This document shows positions 22,070 through 34,400 of a stretch of DNA of 64,000 bases, in pieces (the first letter of the stretch is position 1; each line of letters opens with the position of its first letter). The notes under the pieces were generated by a model. The model made no database searches. It was not told the origin of the DNA and saw only the letters and a program-made list of their open reading frames with translations. The DNA comes from Cinnamomum chago (lineage: Eukaryota > Streptophyta > Magnoliopsida > Laurales > Lauraceae). Both the position numbers and the translations under genes were made by a program. Where the stretch lies: contig CP142458.1 of assembly GCA_038049695.1 (NCBI GenBank), positions 60,111,501 to 60,175,500 on the forward strand, given 5' to 3'.

Positions 22070-23890
22070 AATACGGTTTGAAGTTTTGTTGTTTCAAAAA
22101 AGTTAAGTATATTTGGCCTGATTTCATTGGATTGTGGACTGTCCATGTGTTACTGATACTAGTCTCAAGATTGTTTTTTAGTAATCACTTGCACTGAAAG
22201 TTTGATTTACTTATCTTGTCAATTCCCATATGATTATTATTTATTTATTTGTCAGATGGTGGATGAATTCATGGCTGTGAGGCCCCTTCCGCATATGTTC
22301 GACTAAACGTTTGGCTCCTACATACAAATATGGCTAAGATTTATTTGGGTATGCAGCTGGTAGGGAAGCTTCTTTGAGTTACTGAACATACAATTGATGC
22401 TGATTCGATAATTTTGGTTGCCTCCAATAGGTTTTAGAATTTGTCATCATTGTTGAAACCAAGTTGCCATGTAGGATTTCCTTGCTTCTATGGCCATGAT
22501 TATTTTGTGGTATGGTGTTACAATTACGGGCAATGTTTGGAAAAGAAATGTGATAACAATATTGTGCATTAGTTACGGAAAACATTACTGTCTTTTATTT
22601 ATTTGATTGTCTTTTGACCTATTTCATGATAGATGTGAGTTTCTACCAATCTAGGCATGCCCGTCTTGCCTGCTAGCTTGCTTGACTCCCTGGGGGCTTG
22701 GACTACACTAAGTCCTACATTGGAAATATTCTAAGTCCTGATCCTAGGCTTATAAGTCAAACTATATTTTAACTCAACATGATGCGTTTTAAAGCCGTGT
22801 GGCCCTAGATCCCGTAAGAATTCTGGAGTTGGCGTGCTTGGGCGGGAGTAGTATAACTGCGTCCTAACGTGCGCACATGGGTCAAAGCGGATAATATTAT
22901 GCTGAGTTAGACGGGGTTGTGACAATAAATTATGACACATTAATTTTTTCACTGGAATGTAGGATGAACGTAGATTTATGATAACAACCCTTAGACTGTA
23001 AGTGTGAAATTGGAATGTGCATCTCAATTGTAATATGCTAGTGTAATTAGACATTTTTAATGTATTTAATGAAGTGCACTAGACCTAATATTCATATGTT
23101 ATTTATAACCTAGTACATGCACTACTAGTTCTAGATAAAGTGACTGGAACGCCATAATTAAGGTAATGATATCTTTGAAGAAAGGTAAAGACTAAAGACT
23201 TTGTGATACAGTCATCCAATGGGTCTCGCGAATAACTCGATGGCGAATTCTTCATCCTATCAACATTTGTCAAGTGTTTAAAATCTCTCTTCTTTTTTCA
23301 TTTCAAGGAAGCAATTGAGAGTGTGCTTTAGCTCGCATGAGATTTATATAGTCGATAGGATGAAACAGTATCTCCCCGGACTACACAAATGGATGTGTTT
23401 GTTTTGGGAGGTGCAGTTTTCTCCTGAAGGTCTTTAGAAACAAATAATGCATTTCGTGACTTATTTAAATCAAAGTTTATATCCGTAGGAATAATTGGAG
23501 ACTCTGGCGAAGCCTGTGGGCCACTTCATTAGATGGAAACTCTCAGACTTGTTTGTTTGTATTAAAATATAAGAATTGAATATATATATATATATATAAT
23601 TCATATAATAAGTGGTTGAAAATGAAGATCCAATGTAAATTTGGGAAGAAAAAGAATCAAAAGAAGATGAGAAATTAACTATCAAACCTATCTTCTTTTG
23701 GTTCCACTTCAAAAAGAAAAAAAGAAAAAAAAAAGGTTATTTGCTGCTCATTTTTTAAAATACATCTTTGATATTCATTTTTAACTATTAATGATATGAA
23801 TTTTATGTATTCAATTGTTATGTACTTTAATGCAATTAAACAAGCTTGTAGAAAGGGGGATTATGAAGTACCTCCTATTAATACACTCTG
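22070..23890. other. Intergenic stretch, nothing recognised
   Basis: AT-rich, with a (TA)n run near 23580-23599 and an A-rich stretch near 23713-23735. No coding or repeat-end signal is convincing. Confidence 0.45.
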
Positions 23891-25199
23891 CTGCTTGCGA
23901 CAAGGGGGGTGATTCCCAATCAAAGACTGGTCTACAGGTCAAGTCAAAATAAATGGTAATAAAAATTAAGAGGTTTTAAAACTTTCAGGCAATTGAGGGA
24001 AAGAAAGAGAAAAATCGAAATACAGTAGTACCAGATTGCCAAATATTTATTGAAGAGGATTAATTTGTCGGTTTTTGAGCTGTTGTAAATTCCATGGAGG
24101 AAAAATAGGTGTGGTCATTTTTGGAATTAAAAATAATTCATGTGCCATGGCATAAATTCTGAGTTCCAAAAAGATGTGCAAGACGTAGGGGTTGTTTGGA
24201 AACTCTAGTCTAATTGATAGAAGTTGTTTAGATGATGGTCTAATATAAAAGCTTTTCACTGTTAAATTCTATTTTACAATTAGTTCATTTGGTAAAATTA
24301 TAAAAAAAACTTTTATTTCGTGAGCAATTGGGTCTCACTTTTAGGAATTGTAGTACTGTTGTGCCCACCTTTTAAAATTACAATGTAAAGCCTGCCATTT
24401 AAATCATTTTGGAAATTTTATGAGGCTATTTTCAACCAAAAAAATACTTTTAAATCTTGCACTGCCCACTTCCATCCGCTTTAACTAAAATGCACTATAA
24501 AAAAATAAATAAAAGCCTATCCCTTTATCTAATTTTTTTAGATGCAAATGCTCTAATTTTTAAATAATCTCTAAAAATAGACACTACAATTAGAAGTTTA
24601 TCAAATCCTCTCCCATGCAGAGTCCTTTCTCATGTATGTTGTAGTTCACTTCCTAGTCAGTCAAGTCCCTCGAGGGTACCAGCCAGACAAAAGATCGGGT
24701 AGGATTTACGCTTTGCCTAACTTAGATGTAAGTCAATTTGTAGTTGAAATTAACAAGAAAAACACTGAAATTCACATGTCTACTTTTGAAAGTCAAAATC
24801 ACATTATTTCATGCTTGTGTAAATTACTCCTAATACAAGGGACAATTCATCTGTTGCACCTCTGTCTTGCCGTAGAAGAAAACCAAAGTAAAAGAAAAGG
24901 AAACAAAGTTAAATTCCACGGAAAATATGTGGGACTAAGAAAATGAGATGCTCAAAAATGGCGGAATAGAACGAGGCAGGTCTCTATTTTGGGCTCTCAG
25001 GCCTATTGTATTCTGATTTCTCTAAATCCAAGCCATTTTTTTAATTCTTCCGTTGCCTTTCTAAAATTAAAATTTAAGTGTTTTTTTGGATGGAATGTCA
25101 AATTGATGATTTATGAGATTATTTTTCCCCATGTAATTTAGTAATCACCAGTTATGAATGTTTAATTTTTAAATGTATGGATGTTCAATTTGAAATGTG

Positions 25200-25237
25200 A
25201 AGGATATACCCGTGCTAAGCTCGAGTGTTATGCTAGT
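25200..25237 (+). mobile_element. Helitron-like 3' terminus in receptor remnant 3
   Basis: ACCCGTGCTAAGCTCGAG, an imperfect hairpin, is followed by TGTTATGCTAG and then T, matching the Helitron 3' rule (hairpin then CTRR, inserted before T). After the terminus, TATGTGATTATTT rejoins the related region at 10862, which lacks the insert. The 5' end is not located; it should lie between about 24490 and 25000. Confidence 0.45.
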
Positions 25238-25749
25238 ATGTGATTATTTGACGCTGACCACAACTTAAATTAGAATGAAATTTGGAGAAGATACAATAGG
25301 ACAAGCAGCAGTGAAAGATTTTGAGCGATTTGGATTTGAGAGAAGCCCTATGGATGGATATGTGACCAAGGGCGGGCTAAGAGAATTATCTTCACCTTGG
25401 CCTCAATGATCCTGGCGCATCCAACACTTCATAAAAGAAGAAAAAGGCTATCCGAGCTGTGGAAACATCTCAGAACAGTAAGTCGACCCATCCAAGTTGT
25501 GGAAAAATCACTGAACAATATGACCCGTCAAGCAAGTCGCCAACTAGCAGTCTTATGGATGGAAGACTCCCAAGTTTTAAATATAATAAACTGAGTGCTT
25601 GTGGATACTGGATAGCATGATGAGCGTGCCGACATGACGGTTAGCGGCCCTAGTCCCAGGTCACGAGATTCGATTTGGCGCACTGGGGCCCAGAAGCTGG
25701 AAGCACCTTTGAAATTAGATCAACAAAAAGCTTCTCTTTACCGTGCGGC

Positions 25750-25841
25750 GACTTGACGGGGACTCGAAATAATGTTAGCTTTGTCTTCCACTAGAGACTT
25801 GACGGGGACTCGAAATAATGTTAGCTTTGTCTTCCACTAGA
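25750..25841 (+). repeat. 46-bp perfect tandem duplication in the remnant promoter
   Basis: GACTTGACGGGGACTCGAAA... to CCACTAGA occurs twice (25750-25795 and 25796-25841). The intact relative has the corresponding segment once, near 44955-44990. Confidence 0.9.
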
Positions 25842-25902
25842 GACTTTTGTAGCTGTCAAAATTGACCACACTTGCCCTGCCAAGTGCCAAGTGCCAAGTG
25901 CC

Positions 25903-25904
<2 letters not shown>

Positions 25905-25938
<34 letters not shown>
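25905..25938 (+). repeat. (CT)17 directly before the TATA box
   Basis: A pure CT run ends one base before TATAAATATA. GCCAAGT occurs three times in a row just upstream (25877-25900). Pyrimidine runs near core promoters are common in plants. Confidence 0.9.
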
Positions 25939-25941
<3 letters not shown>

Positions 25942-25948
25942 AAATATA
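25939..25948 (+). promoter_or_regulatory. TATA box of receptor remnant 3
   Basis: TATAAATATA lies about 80 bases before ATG 26021, the same spacing as in the intact gene (TATA 45152, ATG 45242). Confidence 0.65.
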
Positions 25949-26077
25949 AGTATGCATCATTCGAGCCAAGCAGTAATGCTTTTCCTTACTAGAGCACTCA
26001 CTGTCTTTCACTTAACTACCATGCAGCTCCCCAACATTCTGAGGAGGGGACTCCTTGGGTTCTTGATCTTGTTGGAT

Positions 26078-26459
26078 GTTGGCAGAGTAAATATGGGTGG
26101 GCTGATGACAGAATAGCCTTACTACATACTGTTGCACACACAAACCAATTACTGAAGGTGGAAGAGAGTTTTGCACGGTACAAATAGGAATGGAAGACTT
26201 TTTTATTCATATATCATCTCATTTACATAGACCATTTAAATAGATAAAGGTTACTAACAATAAAGGGACATGTGTCCCATGAACACCTACTTTGCAGAAC
26301 TAATAGAGTCACTAAATTAAAAGGGCAGGTGTCCCATAAACACCTAGTCTATAGAACCAACACAAGGACACGTTTACAGACTTCTTCAAGCAAAGACTTA
26401 TTCAAAGATAGTTAAATGACATATCAACATAACATTTGAATTAATTTAATATTCTAACA
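26078..26459 (-). repeat. LTR (3') of the copia element in remnant 3
   Basis: On the minus strand the LTR starts TGTTAGAATATTAAATT, preceded by AAGGGGGAG. The far edge is inferred from where the receptor remnant's coding sequence stops (TTGTTGGA then TGTTGGCAG), so it is approximate. Confidence 0.6.
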
Positions 26460-29400
26460 CTCCCCCTTAATTCAAATGCCTTCAACACGAAGCATTCTTC
26501 GTAATTTGAAAAACTTCACTCTTGAGAGAGCCTTTGTGAAAATATCATCAACTTGTTCCTCCGTGCTGCGGTACTCTAGCTTTATCACTTTCTTGGCCAC
26601 AAGCTTACGAATAAAATGATGCCGGACTTCAATATGCTTTGTTCTTCCATGGAAGACCGGATTTTTTGTCAATTCAATTGTTGACTTGTTGTCACAAAAT
26701 TGCACTTGTTGCCGCCATATATTCAGCTTTAGTTGTAGAAAGTGCAGTAGTTTGTTGTTTTTTTGAAGCCCATGATATCAATGCAGATCCAAGACTAAGC
26801 CCATAGCCTAAAGTACTTTTCCTGTCATCTGCACAACCAGCCCAATCACTGTCAGTATAAGAGACAAGTTTACAAGTATCTGATTTTTTATACCTGAGTC
26901 TGAAATCCAATGTTCCATGAATATATCGTAGAACTCTCTTGGCTGCACCCATGTGAGCTTTACTTGGACTGTTCATAAATCTTGAAATTAAGCTCACTGA
27001 AAACATTATATCTAGCCTTGAATGTGTGAGATAAATCAAGCCACCAACCATCCTTCAAAATTCTTTTGCATCTGCCTTTTCAATTCTATCCTCTACCATA
27101 AGCTTCTCATCTGTATTCATGGGTGTTTTAGCTAGATTGCAATTTGACATATGAAACCTTTTCAACAAATCTCTTGCATATTTTCCTTGGTGTAGAAAAA
27201 TACCATTTGAGTCTTGAATAACTTCCATCACCAAAAAATAATGTAACGGACTCAAATCGGTCATTTCAAATTTAGACATCATATTTTCTTGAAATTTTCA
27301 ATCTATTTTAAAGAGTTACCAGTAAATATCATATCATCAACATATAAACATACTATGAGAATTTCATCCACACCTTGAGCAGCCATAGCTAGAATAGTTC
27401 TAATGGTATCAATTCTAGCAACAGGAGAAAATGTTTCAAAGAAATCTACGCCTGAAACTTGTGCATACCCTTTTGCCACCAAACGAGCCTTGTGTTTTTG
27501 CAATGACCCATCAGCATTAAACTTGGATTTGAAAATCCATTTGAGCCCGATGGGCTCTTTACCTGGTGGTAAGTCCACCAGTCTCCATGTTTTATTTTTT
27601 TTCAATGGCATTCATTTCAACTTTCATTGCATCATGCCAATTTTTCTCATTCACTGCATCTTTAAAGCAAGTGGGTTTAGCAGCAAAGCATACAAAATCA
27701 CATGACTGGTAAATATCAACAAGACTCCTTACCTTTCTAGGAGGTGATTCCGACGACGTGAAACCAGTCGGACTTAATTGAGCATCAGGTGGTGAATCAA
27801 AGGATGATGTTTCTTCTTCTTCAATAATTAGAGGGTATTGATCGACATCAATGTCCCACTTCCATGCATCATTTTCATTAAAGATCACATCACGGCTAAT
27901 AAATAAAGCCTTGTTTTGAGGAGCATAAAGTCTATAGCCTTTAGTTTCTTCACTATATCCGACAAAAATGCACTTAAGACTCTTATCATCTAACTTGTGC
28001 CTTTTTTCACAGGGAACATGTGCATAAGCTATAGAACCAAAGATTTTTAAATGACTTACATTTGGCTTTCTCCCATACCATGCTTCATATGGTGTTTTTC
28101 CATTGACTGCCTTTGTAGGAGAGCGATTAAGCAAGTAAACCATTGTAAATACTGCTTCAGCCCAGAAGCTTTTTGGAAGCCCTTTTTCTTTCAACATGCA
28201 TCTTGCGGTTTCAACAATGCTACGATTTTTTCGCTCTGCGACTCCATTTTGCTGTGGAGTAAAACTTGCGGTAAGTTCTCTTCGTATTCCTGCATCTTTA
28301 CAGGTCATAAGGAAATCCTTGGATGTAAATTCACCCCCTCGGTTAGTTCTTAATGTCTTAAGTAAAAACCCACTTTGTTTTTCAACATAAGCTCGAAATT
28401 GTAGAAAGCATGAAAGAGCTTCTTCAAATTTTTTCTTAAGAAAATATACCCAAATCATTCTTGTGCAGTCATCAACAAATATTAAAAAATACTTGCTGTC
28501 ACCAAGTGAATTTGTGTGCATAGGGCCACATCTATCAGCATGGTCCAGCATTAGGGGTTGATTAGCCCTCCAAGATTTAGCCGCTTGAAAAGAGGTTCGA
28601 TGATGTTTTCCAAAAATACATGCTTCACACATTTTGTCACCATGATGCACAACAAGTAAGCCAACAACCATGTCCTTTTTATACAATGAATACAAACCAT
28701 GAAAATTTAGATGCCCATATCACTTATGCCAAAGCCATGAATTATCATACTCCACAGACTTGAATGCATTGAGGGTAAGATCGAAAATTTTGAGAGGAAA
28801 CATTTTGTTTTGAGTCATTTTCACTGTCATGACCAACTCCATATTCTTCTTTTTAAATAGCATACATTTATCCTCATCAAAAATCGCATAATACCCTTTT
28901 TTCATTAACTGTCCCAAGCTAATTAGGTTTTGAGCCAAACCTGGTACAAACATCACATCGTGTATGAGCTTTGTACCTGACTTGGTGTTCACAGAGACAA
29001 TTCCTTTGCCTTGCACCTGGACTTGACTATCATTTCCCATCAGGACTTGTGATCGATCTTACTGACTCATCCATCTCAACAAACAATGTTTTATCAATGT
29101 CATATAGTTATTGCACCCACTATCCAAAAACCAAATATCTCCAACAAATTCAGCATTGGCAGATAAACATGAGAGAAATAAATTTTCCTTAACTTCATCA
29201 TTTGCCTTTTCTTCATGGAAATTTGCTTGATTTTTGTTTTTATGCCAACAATCTTTTTCTTCATGTCCAAATTTATTACAATTTGAACATTGAGGCACAG
29301 TTGAGGACTTATTTTTGTACCAACAATCTTTTTCAATATGACTTATTTTCTTGCAATTATAGCATTGAGGAGGTTCGAGAAAATTACCTTTGTTGTGGTT

Positions 29401-30076
29401 TCTCTCATTTCGATTATGCATGCGTTCTGCCTCGGCATCTTCCACAAAAATTTTGCCTTCCACGTCCACGTCCACGTCCTTGGCTAGTTTGCCTTTGGTT
29501 GGAGTGAGCCTCTGCATTACCACTTGACCCCTTTTTCAAATCAAGTGTTGTTTGGAAAACCTGCTCAATTGGCTTATTTGCATTTCTGATTAACCTTTCT
29601 TCATGTGTTTGCAAAGAACCCATTAGTTGATTCAAAGACAATGTAGTTAAATCCTTGGATTCTTCAATAGCAGCAACAACATGGTCAAATTTGGGAGTGA
29701 GACTTCTTAACACTTTTTCAACAATTTTTTGATCACTTGAGTCCTCAGCAAGAGACCTAATTTGGTTCACATAGGTTGTAACTCTTGTGAAAAATCCCTG
29801 AATGGACTCAGAATTTTTCATCAACAAGGTCTCAAACTCACGGCGAAGAGTTTGTAATTTCAAGTTAACAACTTGACTTGATCCTTTATATTCATCTCAA
29901 AGCAATTCCCATGCTTCATTTGATGTGGTGGCTCCCATTATCCTAGGAAAGATGGTCTCATCCAGAGCTTGTTGGATGTAAAACAGGGCCTTTGCATCCT
30001 TTTTCCTATTTTCTTTCATCTCATTTTTTTGGGCTGTAGTGATTCTTCCCTCTTGCGATTCATATTCAGGTAAGCC
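26078..30076 (-). mobile_element. Ty1/copia retrotransposon, most of gag-pol, one LTR seen
   Basis: Recognised on the minus strand, in order: gag (from about 30060; RSLTPKFDHVVAAIEESKD), two CCHC knuckles (CYNCKKISHIEKDC, CSNCNKFGHEEKDC), protease (FLDSGCNNYMT), pre-integrase and integrase (CEACIFGKHHRTSF, TPQQNGVAERKNRS), reverse transcriptase ([25 protein letters not shown]) and RNase H (DSDWAGCADDRKST, KHIEVRHHFIR). The purine tract lies next to an LTR ending TAACA at 26459. The LTR's left edge (about 26078) is uncertain. No 5' LTR or primer site was recognised beyond 30076. It is broken, with several breaks. It lies 18 codons into receptor remnant 3. Confidence 0.85.
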
Positions 30077-30404
30077 ATTCAGGGCCCTGCCCTAGCCCTG
30101 GCCCTCGAGGGTAGGGTAAGGGCCTAGATAGGGAAGGCCCTCCGAGGGCTTTGGCTAGCTAAGGTCCGGCCCTGCATATATTGAGGGTAGGGCTAGGACA
30201 ACCCCAGGCCCGGCCCAGCCCGGCCCTTTGACAAAATAAGAGGGCCATGCCACTATTGTCCAAGCTCGGCCCTCAAATCTAAGGGCCTGCAAAAAATTGT
30301 CTAACTCGGCCCTAAGGCTTTTTGTTAGAAACAAAAGTCCTCATTTTAAGGGCTTTTTGAGGGCCGGGCCGGGCCCCTTTTCTCAGGGCCAAATTGACAG
30401 GCCT
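30077..30404. repeat. GGCCC/GGGCC-rich element
   Basis: Dense GGGCC, GGCCC and CCCGGCCC motifs fill this stretch, which sits exactly between the copia element and receptor remnant 4. Near the right end, inverted, it reads GGCCTGTCAATTTGGCCC, resembling plant MITE ends with CGGGCC motifs. I found no target duplication, so the class is open. Confidence 0.45.
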
Positions 30405-31860
30405 AGTCTAGCCCATTTGGTGGTGCAAGCCCGTGGGTCCGGTGACTATCAAAGGGTGTTCCCTGTGTGTGAACGGTTCAGATGAATCACAAAGCTGGCG
30501 AGCCGAAAGTTTTCGCCTTAAAGTTGCATAGAGACATTCCCCCATAGAGAAGTCTACCACACCCATCCTACGGGTTTGAGAGGGAATTTATGGAGTTTAT
30601 CACACGCTAGTCTCAATATCATACGCGGTGTCGCCTACAACATGGGACAATTGTCAGATGCAACTTGGGTCTATAGGCCAAGTCACAATAATAGGTACCC
30701 AAAATGAATTCAAAAATTCTACTTGGCCCGACCCTGAGGACCGAATCCTAGCCCGGTCCCCAGGGAGGACCCTTGGATCCCATGCTCCCCTAGGATCCAA
30801 GGGTCCTCCCTCGGGACCGGGCCAGGAGTTGGTCCCCAGATCGGGCCGAGTAGCACTGCTGAAATGAATTTTTTAACATTTCAGGCATTTGCGCCAATCA
30901 AAGAGAAAAATTGAAGAGGATTTGTTTGTTTTTGAGTAGTCGTATATTCCATGGAGAAAAGTAAGTGTGGCTGTTTTTTCTATTACATAATTTTGAGTTC
31001 AAAAGGATGTGCAAGACCTAGGTGCTGTTTGGAAACTCTAGTCTAATTAATAAGAACTAATTAGATTGAGCTCTAAAATAAAACCTTTTAACTTTTAAGT
31101 TCTAATTGAAAATTAATTTATTCGGTGAAATTATAAAAAACCAATTATTTTTGAGGAAGTTGGGGCCCACCTTTTGAATTGTAGTAATTGAGGCCCAACT
31201 ATTTTAAATTACAATGTCAAGCCCACCATTTGGGGCATTTTGAAATATTTATAAGATTATTTTTGTCCAAAACAGTGCTTGTAAAGTTTACATTGTAATT
31301 TAAAACTCAGATAAATTCAAACCAAAACTCAGAAAAATTTATGTCAAACTTGAGTTTAAGTCAAAATGACTCGGTTGCTCAAGGTCACCGATGAATTGAT
31401 GTTGCTTCTTTCAACAATTTTCTTCATCTTCACAATGTTTTTAAATGGAGCGTGTTGGTGACGTATAGAGTGGGGGGGGGGGGGAGTCCTTGTTTAAAAA
31501 CACAGTTCTACAAAGGAGGAATACCTGGTGAAAAGCCTGCAAACCCGCTGTTGGGGGCAGTGGTAAGTGCCATGCAACATGACCAAGAAAAGGCATCCCA
31601 CGTTAGTGCTGACTTTAGAAAGCCAGAGACAGAGAAAATTGTCAGACCAGGGCATGGCACCGGCAAATTGTGGAAAAACTCTAATAATGAATCCGGATAA
31701 AAAAAGGCAGTACTGGGTAGGTGGGATAGCGTGAGCGTGGGGCTTCACTGGAACAATCACTCTCTCTCTTTCCATCTTCAATTTCAATGCTATAAACAAT
31801 CCAACTTGGGCTTCCTTCGAGCCCAGCAGTAATGCATTCTGACAATTTCTTATAAGAGGG
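30405..31860 (+). pseudogene. LRR receptor kinase remnant 4: promoter-type region only
   Basis: 30410-30710 matches 10460-10750 closely (CCATTTGGTGGTGCAAGCCC, ACATTCCCCCATAGAG). 30870-31280 matches 24000-24440. 31495-31750 matches 11075-11430 (GAATACCTGGTGAAAA, GAATCCGGATAAAAAA, GTGGGGCTT). The end (CTATAAACAATCC ... GAGCCCAGCAGTAATGC) matches the 5' leader at 45150-45190. No receptor coding sequence follows; the sequence diverges at about 31850. It may be the 5' flank of a lost paralog. Confidence 0.65.
30711..30861. mobile_element. Fold-back MITE with 9-bp target duplication (Mutator-like), 151 bp
   Basis: It is flanked by AAATGAATT at 30702-30710 and 30862-30870. The related region at about 10741 (CCCAAAATGAAGAGTTTTTAAC) lacks it. 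The element is almost one palindrome: the inner stem GGAGGACCCTTGGATCC pairs with GGATCCAAGGGTCCTCC around a 12-base loop, and weaker pairing extends to CTACTTGGCCCGA/TCGGGCCGAGTAG near the ends. A 9-bp duplication with long inverted repeats fits the MULE class. It encodes nothing. Confidence 0.8.
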
Positions 31861-34029
31861 GGTCCTTATTCTAATTCCTAAAAGTCATTCTCATGCTATA
31901 ATTATAAAAGGCGAGGCTCATGTAAAACTGTGAGGTCCCGCCCTTGGTGGGCCCTCTAATTACTATTTTATAGGCTAATTAATTTTAATTTACGTTAATT
32001 ATTGGTTAATTATACTAATCTTTGCTAATTACTACTAACTATTGCTAATCCTTGCTAATCTTGGCTGATTACTAATTGATTGGGCTAATTAGGAGTTGAT
32101 AGATAGATTAGTTAGATTTTCCTAAGTTAGTTAGATTAGCTTAGTGGGTTAGTGTTTTTAATTAGTTGTGGTGTTGTGTTAATCCTAGGCTTTTAGAGCT
32201 AGATTGGTCATTAGTTGAGTCTAATTAAGTTAATTAAGTGGGTTTAGTGCTAAAGGTGCCCTCCTCTAGAAACTTCTCACCAAAAGACCTAACTACCCCC
32301 AAACCCTAACCCTAATCCCATGAAGCCCTAGGGCTAATCTTGTCCTTAATCCATTTCCCCCAAACCTATTTAATGTCTCTTATCCCAAGAATAAACCCTA
32401 AGCTTAAACCCAGCCCCTTTCCCAAGACCAATTCCCTGTTCATCCTAATTTCCCTCTTCTCCACTCCCTTATCCCTCTCCTACGTATGAGCTGAGAGTTT
32501 CAATAGTTACTGCTGTGACTGGGAGAGAGAGAGAGGGAGCAGCAGCCACTACATCATTCACCTTCTTCCTTCTCATTTTCACTCTTCCAAACGGCTGTCA
32601 TTTGGGCTGGAACAGAACTATTACTGCTGAGATTTCTTCTCAGTAGCAGCAGCTGCAGCTTCATCTTCTTTCCCTCTCGTTTCTTCACATAGGAGCTGCT
32701 GTTATTATGCTGAAAACAATTATTAGGAGTTGCTGCTGATCATCTTCTTCCTCACCTCTGTTCAGCTGGAATTCTGATCGTCTCTCTCTTCTAGTTCTTT
32801 CTCTCTACAACCCATTTCACTAGAGGCAAGTACACATACACTAATTTAGAATATGTATCTCAATTCTTGATTGTGGTAGTTTCAATTCACAAATCATGTT
32901 GATTAAGTCTTTAGAATTCCATCTGAGCTCTGTTTTGTGATTTTGAGTGGAATCGGGCATTGATGTGATTTTGTAATTTTAATTGTTGTTTAAATAATGG
33001 AATTGGCTGGAATTTTTAGATTGAATTGAATGGAGAGGTGTAGGGGGTAATTGTAGCAGTGGCTCTGCAATAGCCACTGTTACAGTTGCATTTCCTGCAA
33101 CAGAGACGTTTTGGGCATGTTCTATTAGTTTGTGTTGAGATCAGTGGGCCCGGGTGGGCCACCCTGGGAGATCCGGACCCCACATCATGTAGAGCCATCG
33201 TGGGCGACCCAGGTGATGAGGGCTGATCGTGGGCCCTTGATCAGTGGGGCCCACGATCATTACCTTTCTCTGTATCAGGCGTGAGTTATTGAAATGGGTT
33301 TTCATTTTATTTAAATCAGGTCGTGGGGCCCCAGATTGATCTGGGCACAGATCTAGTCCGTCCATCAGGACCGAGTTGGTGGGGCGACCTAGGGGTAGGG
33401 CTCTGATCTGGTTTTGATCAGAGGTGGGCCATAGGTTAGGTGACGTATGCTAACCTGTTAAACAAGAAACAGTGGATCACCCCATCACGTCTTTGGAATT
33501 AGTGGGGCCCAGGTGGGCCATTGATGGCAGATCAAGCTCGGTGATCGTGTAGATGGCTCTTGGGCGACGCTTGTGGTGTGGTTTGATCAAAGTCTCACCA
33601 GTGGGCCCGCCCTCCAAGCCTCCTTAGCTGCTGTCGCCCAGCCACTCCAGGCGTCGGTTCTGTGATGGGCTGCTGGCGCCTGATGAGCTTTCTTGGAACA
33701 GAGAGAGATGAGTGATTGAAGAATGGAAAAGAAAACGAGGAGGAAGGGTGATGGCACGTGTACAGGGTAATAGTAGTAGACGAGTGGGGTTAGGTGATGG
33801 GGGATAAGTAAGAGAGGGAGGGTGATGTCATGAAAGTGAGGGTAGGTGAGGGAGAAAATTTGGAATGACCTGATGGGGGTGGGGTAGTGCTGTCCAGTGG
33901 GTTTAGAGAGGAGATGGGTTAGTGGGCTTGGGTTCTGTTTGGGGCCTTTGGGCCCAGTGGGGCCCACTATTTCCATAACCCACTAACTTCATTAATTAAA
34001 CAAAACATTTAATTTCTAACACTACAAAA

Positions 34030-34400
34030 AAAATGTCTTAATGAGTCACTTTTAAAGTGTCTTAAAAAGTGGTTTGTGTCGCTTTTCTGATCATTATGCA
34101 AGCGTCTTATCTGCCGGCGTCACTAAAAGTTCGTAAAAGCGTCTCAAAAAATACATTTGTTGTGTCAGTTTCTGTTATCAAAGTGACACAAAAAAATGAT
34201 TACTTGTGTCACTTTAAACCCAAAAGTGACACTGAAATAACTTAAAAGCGTCACAAGAAAGATAACTTTGTTGTCTCGCTTTTCAAAAGCAGTGATCAAT
34301 ATATTGTTTTCAGACCAAAAGTGACACAAGTAATCATCAGTTGTGACAGTTTCCATAGAAGCGAGATACCATCCATTTTTTTTTAAAAATAAAAATGCAA
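34030..34400. repeat. Left subterminal repeats of CACTA #2
   Basis: GTGACAC, GTGTCAC and AAAAGCG(T/A)CAC motifs occur in both directions roughly every 20-50 bases. The matching array is at about 41530-41780. Confidence 0.75.

Larger units (their letters stand above)
23895..26077 (+). pseudogene. LRR receptor kinase remnant 3: promoter and first 18 codons
   Basis: 23895-24480 is similar to 30640-31280, and 25239-25620 to 10865-11230. 25780-26060 is similar to the intact promoter and start at 44960-45260: TTAGCTTT(G/A)TCTTC, GACCACACT, TATAAATA, CATCATTCGAGCCAAGCAGTAATGC, ATGCAG(C/A)TCCCCAAC. The start ATG is 26021-26023 and the readable product is MQLPNILRRGLLGFLILL, a signal-peptide-like start. 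Coding sequence then stops at a copia element. A segment ending at 25237 with a Helitron-like terminus is inserted in the promoter. The rest of the gene is not found on the other side of the copia element, so this is a truncated pseudogene. Confidence 0.75.

Noticed and set aside
33587-33976. 129-residue minus-strand frame in the solo LTR
   Set aside because: Proline/histidine-rich translation of LTR sequence with no domain; LTRs of this type are non-coding.
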